Shown in pieces: positions 1 to 5,376 of a stretch of 5,596 nt of DNA. Below the pieces are notes generated by a model. That model was not told where the DNA came from, did not search any database, and saw nothing but the letters and a program-made list of their open reading frames with translations. The position numbers were made by a program, and so were the translations under genes. The DNA comes from Zoogloeaceae bacterium (GTDB lineage: Bacteria; Pseudomonadota; Gammaproteobacteria; Burkholderiales; Rhodocyclaceae). The DNA is taken from positions 1-5,596 of the forward strand of contig JAISPO010000204.1 of assembly GCA_031274855.1 (NCBI GenBank), read 5' to 3'. Every line of letters begins with the position of its first letter. The stretch's first letter is position 1.

Positions 1-186
1 CTCGATCCGGCCAAGACCAACCCCAACGGCGGCGCCATCGCCCTCGGCCACCCCGTCGGCGCGACCGGCAGCGTTATCGTCACCAAACTCCTGCACGAAC
101 TCATCCGCACCCAAAGCCGCTACGGCATGGCCACCATGTGCATCGGCGGCGGCCAAGGCATCACCACGATCTGGGAACGGGTCTGA
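1..186 (+). CDS. Thiolase (acetyl-CoA acyltransferase), C-terminal fragment
   Basis: Only the last 61 codons and the TGA stop are inside the window; the gene begins before base 1. The fragment carries the two C-terminal signatures of thiolases. One is NPNGGAIALGHPVGATG, whose His (fragment residue 17) belongs to the active site. The other is MCIGGGQG, whose Cys (fragment residue 47) is the acid/base cysteine that deprotonates acetyl-CoA. Thiolases make or cleave 3-ketoacyl-CoA in the cytoplasm, in fatty-acid degradation, acetoacetyl-CoA or polyhydroxyalkanoate metabolism. The tail alone does not separate degradative (FadA/PaaJ-like) from biosynthetic (PhaA/BktB-like) enzymes, so no symbol is given. 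It is the only + strand gene and converges on the DUF4166 gene, 52 bases away. The family call is very secure; the substrate is unknown. Confidence 0.96.
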   Translation, partial: LDPAKTNPNGGAIALGHPVGATGSVIVTKLLHELIRTQSRYGMATMCIGGGQGITTIWERV

Positions 187-202
187 TTTGATGCACCCAC
201 AC

Positions 203-228
203 CTCTCGCCCCGCTTGCAGGGCGAGGG
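203..228. terminator. Candidate bidirectional hairpin between convergent genes
   Basis: A 9-bp stem can form between 203-211 and 220-228 (core CTCGCCC/GGGCGAG plus one T-G wobble), with an 8-base loop. It lies in the 52-base gap between two convergent stop codons, where a shared terminator is expected. There is no T-tract after the stem on either strand, so it is not a textbook intrinsic terminator. It may act with Rho, protect 3' ends, or be a copy of a dispersed intergenic palindrome. Confidence 0.45.
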
Positions 229-238
229 ACGCGGCGGT

Positions 239-829
239 TCAGGGTTCAGGCTTTATCTGTACCCTGAGCCCCGTCTCAAATTCTCCCGAGTAGCGAAACA
301 CCTGCCCGAAAATCGGATGTGTTAGCCGAAAATCCATCGCGAAGCGGGTTGCGCTCAAGGCGTCTTCGATGATGGTGGTGTGGCCGAGCACGAGCCATTC
401 GGGGATGGGCAGCAGCATACGGCCGAATTTGGCTACGATGCGGATGCCTTGGTAGTGGAGGCGGCCATCTTCCACATGTACCGCCATTTGCAGCCCCAGT
501 ACCGGATTGACGAACTCAATCAGTTGATTGCCTCCGGCGTGAATCCAGACAGTGTTGAAGGTGATAATTTTGTTGTCGGCATAGGTCATGGTTCTGTGCC
601 AGATTTGTCTGTCGCCATCAGCACTTTTTTCGACCACGGTCGCCACGTTGGCTTCTGCGCGATTGACGAGCGCGCCAAGGCAACGTAGCAGGGTTAGCCA
701 AAGCTGCATGAAGCGCGGATATTCGATGTCCATGTGGCCGGTGTCAGTCGCATGGGCATAGTGTGCTTGCAGGGCGGGCGGCAGTTTTTTCCAATCGTCG
801 CCAAGCGCGCATTGCATAAGATTTTTCAT
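239..829 (-). CDS. DUF4166 domain protein, last gene of four-gene operon
   Basis: This is a 196-residue soluble protein with no signal peptide or membrane helix. It matches, from memory, the DUF4166 pattern along its whole length: LPPALQAHY near the N-terminus, a basic W-H-R segment (IWHRTM), then a C-terminal half with NPVLGLQMAVHVEDGRLHY, a LLPIPEWL segment, an invariant-looking Glu in IIEDA, and HPIFGQVFRYSGEF. The domain has no established biochemical role that I know of. The start is fixed at the ATG at 829, because its ATGA overlaps the TGA of the DUF2269 gene; a 35-codon upstream extension in this frame runs into that gene and is not used. The Shine-Dalgarno is weak, which fits translational coupling. 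It probably works with the SDR protein two genes upstream, but this is inference from gene order. Confidence 0.85.
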   Translation of the reverse strand: MKNLMQCALGDDWKKLPPALQAHYAHATDTGHMDIEYPRFMQLWLTLLRCLGALVNRAEANVATVVEKSADGDRQIWHRTMTYADNKIITFNTVWIHAGGNQLIEFVNPVLGLQMAVHVEDGRLHYQGIRIVAKFGRMLLPIPEWLVLGHTTIIEDALSATRFAMDFRLTHPIFGQVFRYSGEFETGLRVQIKPEP

Positions 830-1305
830 GATTCGATTCTCGGAATGTGTTTGAACACCATTAGCGCGACGACCAGCATCATGGCAATGAAGGCAGGCAC
901 ACCCAGCCAGAACCACAGACGCGCCATGCGCCAATAGGCATCCGGCAGCGGGGTGTTATGGGCAGCGGCGTCGGCGGCAATATTTTTCATGCGGATTTGC
1001 AGCCAGACCACCGGCAGCCAGCACACACCGGCGAGGAAATACAAGCCGAGGCTGAGCGCGAGCCACGGCGTAGCGAGCGGCCAACCGGCGAGCATTGCCA
1101 TCCACAATCCGCTGACCGGTTGAAAGATGACGGTCGGCGTCGTGAATAGCCAGTCGGCCAGCACGACATGCCGGTTCGTGACGGCGATGTGGCTGACATT
1201 GCCGCTGCGGTCGGCCATCCATTTGTAGAACGCGCTGCCCAAGCCGGTGCCGAACAGCAGGACCAAGCTGAGAATATGCAGCGTCTTGAGGGTGATGTAG
1301 GTCAT
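826..1305 (-). CDS. DUF2269 family integral membrane protein
   Basis: This 159-residue protein has about four hydrophobic helices (roughly residues 8-27, 50-70, 81-104 and 130-150) and is expected in the inner membrane. The opening KTLHILSLVLLFGTGLGSAF and the later DWLFTTPTVIFQPVSG are typical of DUF2269 proteins. His10 in the first helix and His46 just before the second are candidate metal or haem ligands, but that is speculation. The ATG at 1305 is preceded by a good AGGAGA Shine-Dalgarno at about 1311-1316 and overlaps the stop of the SDR gene by ATGA; a longer frame reaching 1557 is rejected for these reasons. The 3' end overlaps the DUF4166 start in the same way. The molecular function is unknown. 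Confidence 0.88.
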   Translation of the reverse strand: MTYITLKTLHILSLVLLFGTGLGSAFYKWMADRSGNVSHIAVTNRHVVLADWLFTTPTVIFQPVSGLWMAMLAGWPLATPWLALSLGLYFLAGVCWLPVVWLQIRMKNIAADAAAHNTPLPDAYWRMARLWFWLGVPAFIAMMLVVALMVFKHIPRIES

Positions 1306-2168
1306 GGTTGTTCTCCTGCGGTGAGGGCGTTTGCAAAGAGCAGATGCGGCGCGAATGGGCGCGGCATCCGGCCCAGAAAATCCGTCAGCGGCTGAACATC
1401 CGCTCGATAACCGGCATTCAACATCAGCAGATTTTCTGGATGCAGCATCGGGCTGATATAACGACCCAACCGCGCCAGCATCAATGCCAGCGGAAACGGC
1501 ACGCACAGCAGCGGCGCGCGCGGCAGACCTTGCGCTTCTCTCATGCGTTGCAGCCATTCGCCGAAGGTGAAAGTTTCGCTACCCAAGATATCCAGCGTTG
1601 TTTTGCTTTTCGCTACCGTAAGGCTGTGCAGCACTGCTGCCGTTACATCACTGATGTGCACCGGCTGCACTTGCTGCTGTCCATCGCCCACGACAGGGAT
1701 GCACGGCAATCTTGCCAGACGCATGAACAGATTGCCGCTCGTGCCACCCAAGCCATAAATTAGTGAAGGGCGCAGTACGAACCACTCGAGATCGAGCGTA
1801 CGTAGAAAATCATCCGCGGCTCGCTTGCTCAGATGGTAGGCGGAAAACGCCGTATCATCCGCGCCCAGCGCCGAGATCTGCACCACACGGTGGATGCCCG
1901 CAGCAGCGCAGGCGCGAAACAGCGCAATCGGCGCCAGCGTATGCAAGGGCGTGAAACGCTGAACGCTACGCTCGCCGATGATACCGATGCAGTTAATCAC
2001 GGCGTCAATGCCATCCAGATGCGGCAACCAGTCCGGCGGCGCAAGCATGTGGCGAACATCAATTCCGTGGCGACGCGACAACGGCCTGACTTGATGGCCT
2101 GCCTCGGCAAGCACGGCAGCCACATTGCGGCCAATGAAGCCGGAAGCGCCGGTGAGCAAGACGTTCAT
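1302..2168 (-). CDS. Atypical SDR / NDUFA9-like NAD(P)-binding oxidoreductase
   Basis: This 288-residue protein has an N-terminal Rossmann fold: TGASGFIG at residues 6-13 gives the G-x-x-G-x-x-G dinucleotide loop. VINCIGI (58-64) and VVQISALGA (95-103) are typical of the NDUFA9-like/atypical SDR branch. The SDR catalytic set is present: Ser99 and Tyr111-x3-Lys115 (YHLSK). RPSLIYG (133-139) and QPVHISDV (168-175) follow, as in epimerase/dehydratase-like members. It should therefore bind NAD(H) or NADP(H) and may be catalytically active; the substrate is unknown. The start at ATG 2168 is set by the ATGA overlap with the upstream gene's stop, since a longer frame to 2402 would run through that gene. 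It is the only recognisable enzyme of the operon and lies between two membrane proteins, which suggests a membrane-linked or lipid-type substrate (inference). Confidence 0.92.
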   Translation of the reverse strand: MNVLLTGASGFIGRNVAAVLAEAGHQVRPLSRRHGIDVRHMLAPPDWLPHLDGIDAVINCIGIIGERSVQRFTPLHTLAPIALFRACAAAGIHRVVQISALGADDTAFSAYHLSKRAADDFLRTLDLEWFVLRPSLIYGLGGTSGNLFMRLARLPCIPVVGDGQQQVQPVHISDVTAAVLHSLTVAKSKTTLDILGSETFTFGEWLQRMREAQGLPRAPLLCVPFPLALMLARLGRYISPMLHPENLLMLNAGYRADVQPLTDFLGRMPRPFAPHLLFANALTAGEQP

Positions 2169-2509
2169 GATGTCTTCCCTGCCTGCCCGGATTTTGCGGC
2201 GAAATCGCTCAGCCGCGTACCTATCATCTTGAGGCCGAGTAACAAGCCGCCCAAGGCAGCGATAGCGATCAGAAGCACGTTGTTCAGGGGATTGTTGAAA
2301 CGCGCGAAAAGGCTGGCGATTAACACGAACAGCAACGGCGTAAGTGTCAGCATGATCCGCGTGTAATTCAGCCAGAATGTCACTGCCCGTTCTTCGGGAC
2401 ACGTCATGCGCAGCATATTCGCCAACGGACCGGAAAAAATGAACAGTACCACCAGGCTGAAGCAGATGCTGGCAAAGACCTCAAGGAGTAACAAGAGATA
2501 ATTATTCAT
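2165..2509 (-). CDS. Small three-helix membrane protein, first gene of operon
   Basis: I do not recognise this 114-residue protein. It has three hydrophobic stretches (about residues 3-29, 46-71 and 76-96), a Cys/Pro/Glu-containing loop between the first two (TCPEERAV) and a short polar, Lys/Ser-rich tail, so it is predicted to be an inner-membrane protein. The ATG at 2509 has a strong Shine-Dalgarno (AAAGGAG, complement of about 2517-2523). That ribosome site lies in one arm of a perfect inverted repeat described separately. The stop overlaps the SDR start by ATGA. Being first in the operon and having the only strong controllable ribosome site, it probably sets translation of the downstream genes. 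Confidence 0.85.
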   Translation of the reverse strand: MNNYLLLLLEVFASICFSLVVLFIFSGPLANMLRMTCPEERAVTFWLNYTRIMLTLTPLLFVLIASLFARFNNPLNNVLLIAIAALGGLLLGLKMIGTRLSDFAAKSGQAGKTS

Positions 2510-2512
2510 GGC

Positions 2513-2541
2513 AAGGCTCCTTTTTGAGTGATGGGAGCCTT
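2513..2541 (-). promoter_or_regulatory. Inverted repeat sequestering the operon's first Shine-Dalgarno
   Basis: AAGGCTCC (2513-2520) and GGAGCCTT (2534-2541) are a perfect 8-bp inverted repeat with a 13-base spacer. In the - strand mRNA the 3' arm is GGAGCCTT, whose GGAG is the core of the Shine-Dalgarno for the ATG at 2509. If folded, the stem hides the ribosome site; five of the eight pairs are G:C. It could instead be a DNA operator for a dimeric regulator. There is no T-run after it, so it is not a terminator. Confidence 0.6.
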
Positions 2542-2563
2542 CAGTCTGGCGTTCAACGGGAAG

Positions 2564-2600
2564 AAAAACCTCCGGTTTGATCGAAACGGACTGGTTTTTT
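2564..2600 (-). terminator. Rho-independent-type terminator between the AraC gene and the operon
   Basis: On the - strand AAAAACC (2599-2593) pairs with GGTTTTT (2570-2564). Inside that, TCC/GGA and GTTT/AAAC pair across small bulges to a 5-base CGATC loop. The 3' arm runs directly into TTTTTCTT. It begins 36 bases beyond the stop of the AraC-type regulator, the right place to end that transcript. The outer A/T pairs are weak, so some read-through is likely, and the element could work as an attenuator for the operon starting 55 bases further on. Confidence 0.6.
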
Positions 2601-2635
2601 GTTCCGGAAAGATAGATTCGAAATAAAAAGGGCGA

Positions 2636-3649
2636 TCAAGTGGCCGCGTGGAGCCTGCGATACTGCCCCGGCGTCATCCCCTCGACTTCGCGGAACGCTT
2701 CGTAAAAATTCGATTGCGAAGTGAAGCCGACGCTTAACCCCACCGAAAGCACGGAAGCCGTCGGTTCGGCGCGGAGCATGGTCTTGGCGGCTTCGACTCG
2801 CTGCTCTCGTAGATAGCGGGGAAAGCCCTTGCCCAATCGGTTATTCATCAATTCCGATAACTGATGCGTGGTGAGCGCAAGCCGTTCTGCCAGCTTTGGC
2901 AGGCTGAGGCTTTCATCGGCAAAAAGTTTGTCGACGTGCATCAAGACATCCAGTTTTGCCAGCGCCGCATCGCAATCAACATGGGTCAGCGTGGAATTGG
3001 CATAGAGCGCACGCGCTGTTTCGCTGATTTCGGTAGAGAGTTGCGGGCGGCGATTCAGCGTCGTTTGCACCAGCAAAAAAGCCAGACCGATCGAGATGGC
3101 GTAAAGGCTGAAAAACAGCTTGTCCGGTAAAGCCGCTTGCATCAGCCCGATGAATGACACGCCAACGGCAATGGCGAACACGATGCCCAGCAAAACCATT
3201 TCCAGCCGGAAGTTGGCGCGTTCGTGCCGCAGCGCGAACAGGCTGTACGCCAACCACAGCAAATAACCGATGCCGACGCCAAACGCCAGCGGCAAAGCCA
3301 CGGTCTCCGCAAGCAAAGGCGCAATCACCATGGGCAGCGCGTGCGCAATTTGCGCCGGCTTGAACCCGGACTGCACTTGAGGTCGCAGCAGTGGCTGACT
3401 GAAAAGAAAAAATGCCGGTGCCACCGCAAACAGCAACACGCGATAAACCGGCGTCGCAATCCACGGCCAATCAAGATAAAGCCAGACAAAATGGACAAGC
3501 TGCAAACCCGCCAACGCCAGCAATAACGCCAGCCCCATGATCCTCGATGCCGCTTGTCCCTCGTAATGCTCCGCGCGGAAATGCGTCAGCGCCAGCGAAA
3601 TGGCGCTGAATAGCGAGAAGCCGATGAGCAGGAGGGCGAGGGAGGTCAT
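2636..3649 (-). CDS. Membrane-anchored AraC-family transcriptional regulator
   Basis: This 337-residue protein has an N-terminal half of about six to seven membrane helices (roughly residues 2-22, 39-59, 69-88, 104-140 as one or two, 150-171 and 178-198). A linker follows, then an AraC/XylS DNA-binding domain (about 241-337). The first helix-turn-helix is around SLPKLAERLALTTHQLSELM (249-268). The second ends in the family signature SVGLSVGFTSQSNFYEAFRE (302-321), followed by GMTPGQYR (324-331). Such proteins are thought to sense a signal in or across the membrane and switch a nearby promoter. The ATG at 3649 is chosen because the first helix starts right after it, although no convincing Shine-Dalgarno precedes it; the gene lies 19 bases after the antitoxin stop and may be partly co-transcribed. 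The likeliest target is the operon starting at 2509 (inference). Confidence 0.93.
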   Translation of the reverse strand: MTSLALLLIGFSLFSAISLALTHFRAEHYEGQAASRIMGLALLLALAGLQLVHFVWLYLDWPWIATPVYRVLLFAVAPAFFLFSQPLLRPQVQSGFKPAQIAHALPMVIAPLLAETVALPLAFGVGIGYLLWLAYSLFALRHERANFRLEMVLLGIVFAIAVGVSFIGLMQAALPDKLFFSLYAISIGLAFLLVQTTLNRRPQLSTEISETARALYANSTLTHVDCDAALAKLDVLMHVDKLFADESLSLPKLAERLALTTHQLSELMNNRLGKGFPRYLREQRVEAAKTMLRAEPTASVLSVGLSVGFTSQSNFYEAFREVEGMTPGQYRRLHAAT

Positions 3650-3668
3650 GGCGCGTCAGGATATCTAA

Positions 3669-3950
3669 CTATGCGGACAGTTCGCGCAACACACTGGGAT
3701 GGCGCGCGGTTACTTCCAGCAAAGTTTGTGCTGCGCCGGAGGGTTTGCGGCGGCCTTGTTCCCACTCTTGCAAGGTGCGGACGGAGACGCCCATTAGGTG
3801 CGCGAATTGTGTTTGTGAAAGACCGGATGTGGTACGTGCTTGTGTCACCGGTGAATGTACCACCGTGCCCGTGCCGGCCTTCATTTGCTTGACCGAGGTC
3901 AGTAGTTTGCAGCCTAGTTCTTCTCCACTCATGCTTTCACGCTTCGCCAT
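3669..3950 (-). CDS. XRE-type antitoxin (HigA2/NadS-like) of intact TA pair
   Basis: This 93-residue protein has a helix-turn-helix of the Cro/C1 type at residues 43-70: GLSQTQFAHLMGVSVRTL followed by QEWEQGRRKPSGAA. That wording is characteristic of antitoxins partnered with RelE/HigB2-like toxins encoded just upstream. The N-terminal roughly 35 residues, including MKAGTG, should be the flexible toxin-binding part. The ATG at 3950 has a clear AAGGAGG ribosome site nine bases upstream, inside the end of the toxin gene; the two frames overlap by 14 bp, so translation is coupled. Met7 is a possible alternative start. It is expected to neutralise the toxin and, with it, repress the promoter at the palindrome 4267-4285. 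Confidence 0.93.
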   Translation of the reverse strand: MAKRESMSGEELGCKLLTSVKQMKAGTGTVVHSPVTQARTTSGLSQTQFAHLMGVSVRTLQEWEQGRRKPSGAAQTLLEVTARHPSVLRELSA

Positions 3951-4257
3951 TTTCCAATTCCTCCTTGATCGCTTTCAGGATGTTCGCGGGAATATTGCCG
4001 CGCACTGATTTGGCATAAATCACCAGCAGCCAGATCACACCGTTTGCCAAACGGTTGTAGTAAATCACCCGTACACCACTGCGTTTGCCCGTACCAGCCC
4101 GTGTCCAGCGCACTTTGCGGCAACCGCCGGAGCCTGGAATAACGTCGCCAGCCAGCGGGTTCTGCACCAACCAAGCACAAAACTCGCCTCGCTCATCTTC
4201 CTGCCAAATAGCTTTTGCATCGGCAGTAAACAGCGGGGTTTCAATGACTGTGTACAC
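3937..4257 (-). CDS. RelE-superfamily toxin (HigB2-like), mRNA interferase
   Basis: This 106-residue protein is of normal length for the family. Recognisable blocks are ETPLFTADAKAI, NPLAGDVIPGSGGCRKVRW (33-51), GTGKRSGVRVIYY (55-67) and LLVIYAKSVRGNIPANIL (77-94). The conserved basic residues (Arg47, Lys48, Arg50, Lys58, Arg63) and the aromatic Y66-Y67/Y81 set match HigB2/RelE-like ribosome-dependent mRNA endonucleases. Ser60 stands where glycine is common (GKRGG), a small change that may be neutral. It starts with GTG at 4257; no other in-frame Met exists and no Shine-Dalgarno is visible. Gene order is toxin first, with a 14-bp overlap to the antitoxin, as is normal for higBA-type modules. 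It looks intact and functional. Confidence 0.92.
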   Translation of the reverse strand: MYTVIETPLFTADAKAIWQEDERGEFCAWLVQNPLAGDVIPGSGGCRKVRWTRAGTGKRSGVRVIYYNRLANGVIWLLVIYAKSVRGNIPANILKAIKEELENGEA

Positions 4258-4264
4258 GAGATAG

Positions 4265-4316
4265 ATTATACGTCAATGACGTATAGAATTATCAACGCTG
4301 GGGAGAGGAAAATCAA
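4265..4316 (-). promoter_or_regulatory. Putative promoter(s) of the toxin-antitoxin operon
   Basis: Two overlapping sigma-70-like arrangements are visible on the - strand. P1 has TTGATT (4316-4311), a 17-base spacer and GATAAT (4293-4288). P2 has TTGATA (4295-4290), a 19-base spacer and a perfect TATAAT (4270-4265). Both would be blocked by protein bound at the palindrome 4267-4285. P2 would start transcription at or next to the toxin's GTG. The P1 -35 overlaps the stop codon of the DUF2238 gene. Confidence 0.5.
4267..4285. promoter_or_regulatory. 19-bp perfect palindrome, likely TA autoregulatory operator
   Basis: TATACGTCA-A-TGACGTATA is a perfect inverted repeat of two 9-base half sites around one base. 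It lies 9 bases upstream of the toxin start and overlaps both candidate promoters. The position and symmetry are what is expected for the binding site of the dimeric XRE antitoxin, which typically represses its own operon together with the toxin. The assignment to this antitoxin is inference from position. Confidence 0.8.
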
Positions 4317-4999
4317 ACTGAAGTTTGGCAATCGGGAGAATGCGGGGGCGCAGACGCGAGACCATTGGCGTACAGGCGTTCAATCTGCCGGTTTTGTATC
4401 CGGCTGACCAGAATCAGTGCCGCGATGGCGCCCAGTCCGGCGAAGGCCATGTCAGATTGTGTGTCCCACGGGTCGCCTTGGGTGCCGAGAAAATCGTCCG
4501 CGTTTTGGTCTAGCGATATCGCAGCGGCCCACTCGATCAATTCGTAAGCGGCGCTGATTGCCATCACCACACACAACACCAGAAAGGCAAGCATCTTTGC
4601 TCCGCGCACATATGCGCCGCGCAGCAGAATTTCACGCGCCACCAGCGCTGGCACAAAGCCCTGCATGAAATGCCCTACCTTGTCATACGGGTTGCGGTGC
4701 AGCCCCAGCCAGTCTTCCATCCAGAACCCCAGCGGCACCTTGGCATAGGTATAGAACCCACCCGCAATCAACACGATCGCGTGACAGAAGATGCCCACGT
4801 ACAACAAGGTTGTTAGCGGATAGCGCCGTTGCGTGGCCGCCAGCAACGGTATCGCGATCAATACCGGAAACACTTCCAGCAGCCAAGTGAGCCGGTCGGC
4901 GGTATGCAGGCCAGTCCATGTCAGCGCACAGATCAGCGCCAGCGCGGCGGTGATCAGCCAAGGACGGCGTGGGTCGAAAGAGGGCAGGGATATGGGCAC
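4313..4999 (-). CDS. DUF2238 inner-membrane protein, YjdF family
   Basis: This 228-residue protein (E. coli YjdF is similar in length) has about five to six hydrophobic helices, at about residues 14-31, 38-55, 62-80, 136-157 and 186-201. It carries the family's landmark motifs: GGFYTYAKVP (80-89), YDKVGHFMQGFVPALVAREIL (split over about 105-124), AAYELIEW (150-157) and DDFLGTQGDPWDTQSDM (168-184). The many conserved Asp, Glu and His residues next to the membrane suggest a catalytic or metal site, but no function is established to my knowledge. I chose the GTG at 4999 because an AAGGA ribosome site lies 9 bases upstream, just after the stop of the antitoxin gene; a TTG at 5050 would extend it by 17 residues over that gene. 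It follows the orphan antitoxin by 19 bases and may share its promoter. Confidence 0.9.
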   Translation of the reverse strand: MPISLPSFDPRRPWLITAALALICALTWTGLHTADRLTWLLEVFPVLIAIPLLAATQRRYPLTTLLYVGIFCHAIVLIAGGFYTYAKVPLGFWMEDWLGLHRNPYDKVGHFMQGFVPALVAREILLRGAYVRGAKMLAFLVLCVVMAISAAYELIEWAAAISLDQNADDFLGTQGDPWDTQSDMAFAGLGAIAALILVSRIQNRQIERLYANGLASAPPHSPDCQTSV

Positions 5000-5018
5000 G
5001 GCATTTATGTCCTTGATG

Positions 5019-5306
5019 TCAGACGAAGCGTACTTCCAGCCGCTTGCCAAGCGCCGCCGCGTACTTCTGAAGCGTAGACACTGACGGAGAAGGCTTGCCG
5101 GTAACCAGTGCGCTTTCCAGTCGCGCTATCGCCGGAGCCTTGGTCCCCATCCGCTCGGCGACCTGCGCCTGCGTGAGTCCGGCCTCAGTGCGGGCTTTGA
5201 GAATGGCATCGAGCATGGGCATTTCCTCGCGCTCAATGCGTTCGTATTCGGCACGCACGGCAGGGTTTTTCAGCATCTTCCCGATCATCTGTTCATGCGT
5301 CAGCAT
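5019..5306 (-). CDS. XRE-type antitoxin, now without a complete toxin
   Basis: This 95-residue protein begins MLTHEQMIGKMLKNPAVRAEY, a helical N-terminal part typical of antitoxins partnered with Gp49/HigB-type toxins. A Cro/C1-type helix-turn-helix follows at about residues 36-65 (ILKARTEAGLTQAQVAERMG and APAIARLES), then SPSVSTLQKYAAALGKRLEVRF. The ATG at 5306 has a strong AAGGAG ribosome site 7 bases upstream; the frame stays open to 5405, but that extension would overlap the toxin remnant in another frame and looks non-coding. The start overlaps the end of the remnant by 14 bases, the normal toxin-antitoxin junction. The antitoxin reading frame and motifs are intact, so it could still repress its own promoter or counteract toxins elsewhere. 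Confidence 0.92.
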   Translation of the reverse strand: MLTHEQMIGKMLKNPAVRAEYERIEREEMPMLDAILKARTEAGLTQAQVAERMGTKAPAIARLESALVTGKPSPSVSTLQKYAAALGKRLEVRFV

Positions 5307-5370
5307 TTTTGATCTCCTTCGGGCTTTCGTCCTGAACATCATCGCTGTAGTAGTGAATGGTGTAGGACAT
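5293..5370 (-). pseudogene. Miniaturised Gp49/HigB-type toxin remnant (internal deletion)
   Basis: This 25-codon open frame runs from ATG 5370 to TGA 5293. Its first 13 residues, MSYTIHYYSDDVQ, resemble the first beta-strand of Gp49/HigB-type RelE-fold toxins. Its last residues, PKEIKNADA, resemble the usual C-terminus of the same toxins (…KEVKNADA). The stop sits inside the antitoxin start region exactly as in intact modules. A normal member is about 110 residues, so roughly 80-85 codons from the middle, including the RNA-binding/catalytic core, appear to be missing without loss of frame. The antitoxin's ribosome site is within its last codons. No Shine-Dalgarno precedes it. The family comparison is from memory; it could alternatively be a short coupling leader peptide. 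Confidence 0.68.
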
Positions 5371-5376
5371 GATTGC

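Noticed and set aside
380..688. 102-aa open frame on the + strand
   Set aside because: It lies antisense inside the DUF4166 gene, has no ribosome site or recognisable domain, and is explained by the opposing codon pattern.
1306..1557. Long N-terminal extension of the DUF2269 frame
   Set aside because: It overlaps the SDR gene, has low-complexity Ala/Arg composition, and the ATG at 1305 has a good ribosome site and the ATGA overlap.
1833..2366. 177-aa open frame on the + strand
   Set aside because: It is antisense to the SDR and small membrane protein genes, is Arg/Gln-rich with no domain, and crosses a well-supported gene junction.
2521..2541. Reading the 2513-2541 repeat as a terminator
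   Set aside because: Neither strand has a T-run after the 3' arm, and on the - strand it sits directly on the ribosome site of the next gene.
2976..3470. 164-aa open frame on the - strand
   Set aside because: It is in another frame of the AraC-type regulator, whose membrane helices and helix-turn-helix are clearly the real product.
5000..5050. TTG start at 5050 for the DUF2238 protein
   Set aside because: It would overlap the antitoxin gene by 32 bases with no ribosome site; the GTG at 4999 has AAGGA at a suitable distance.
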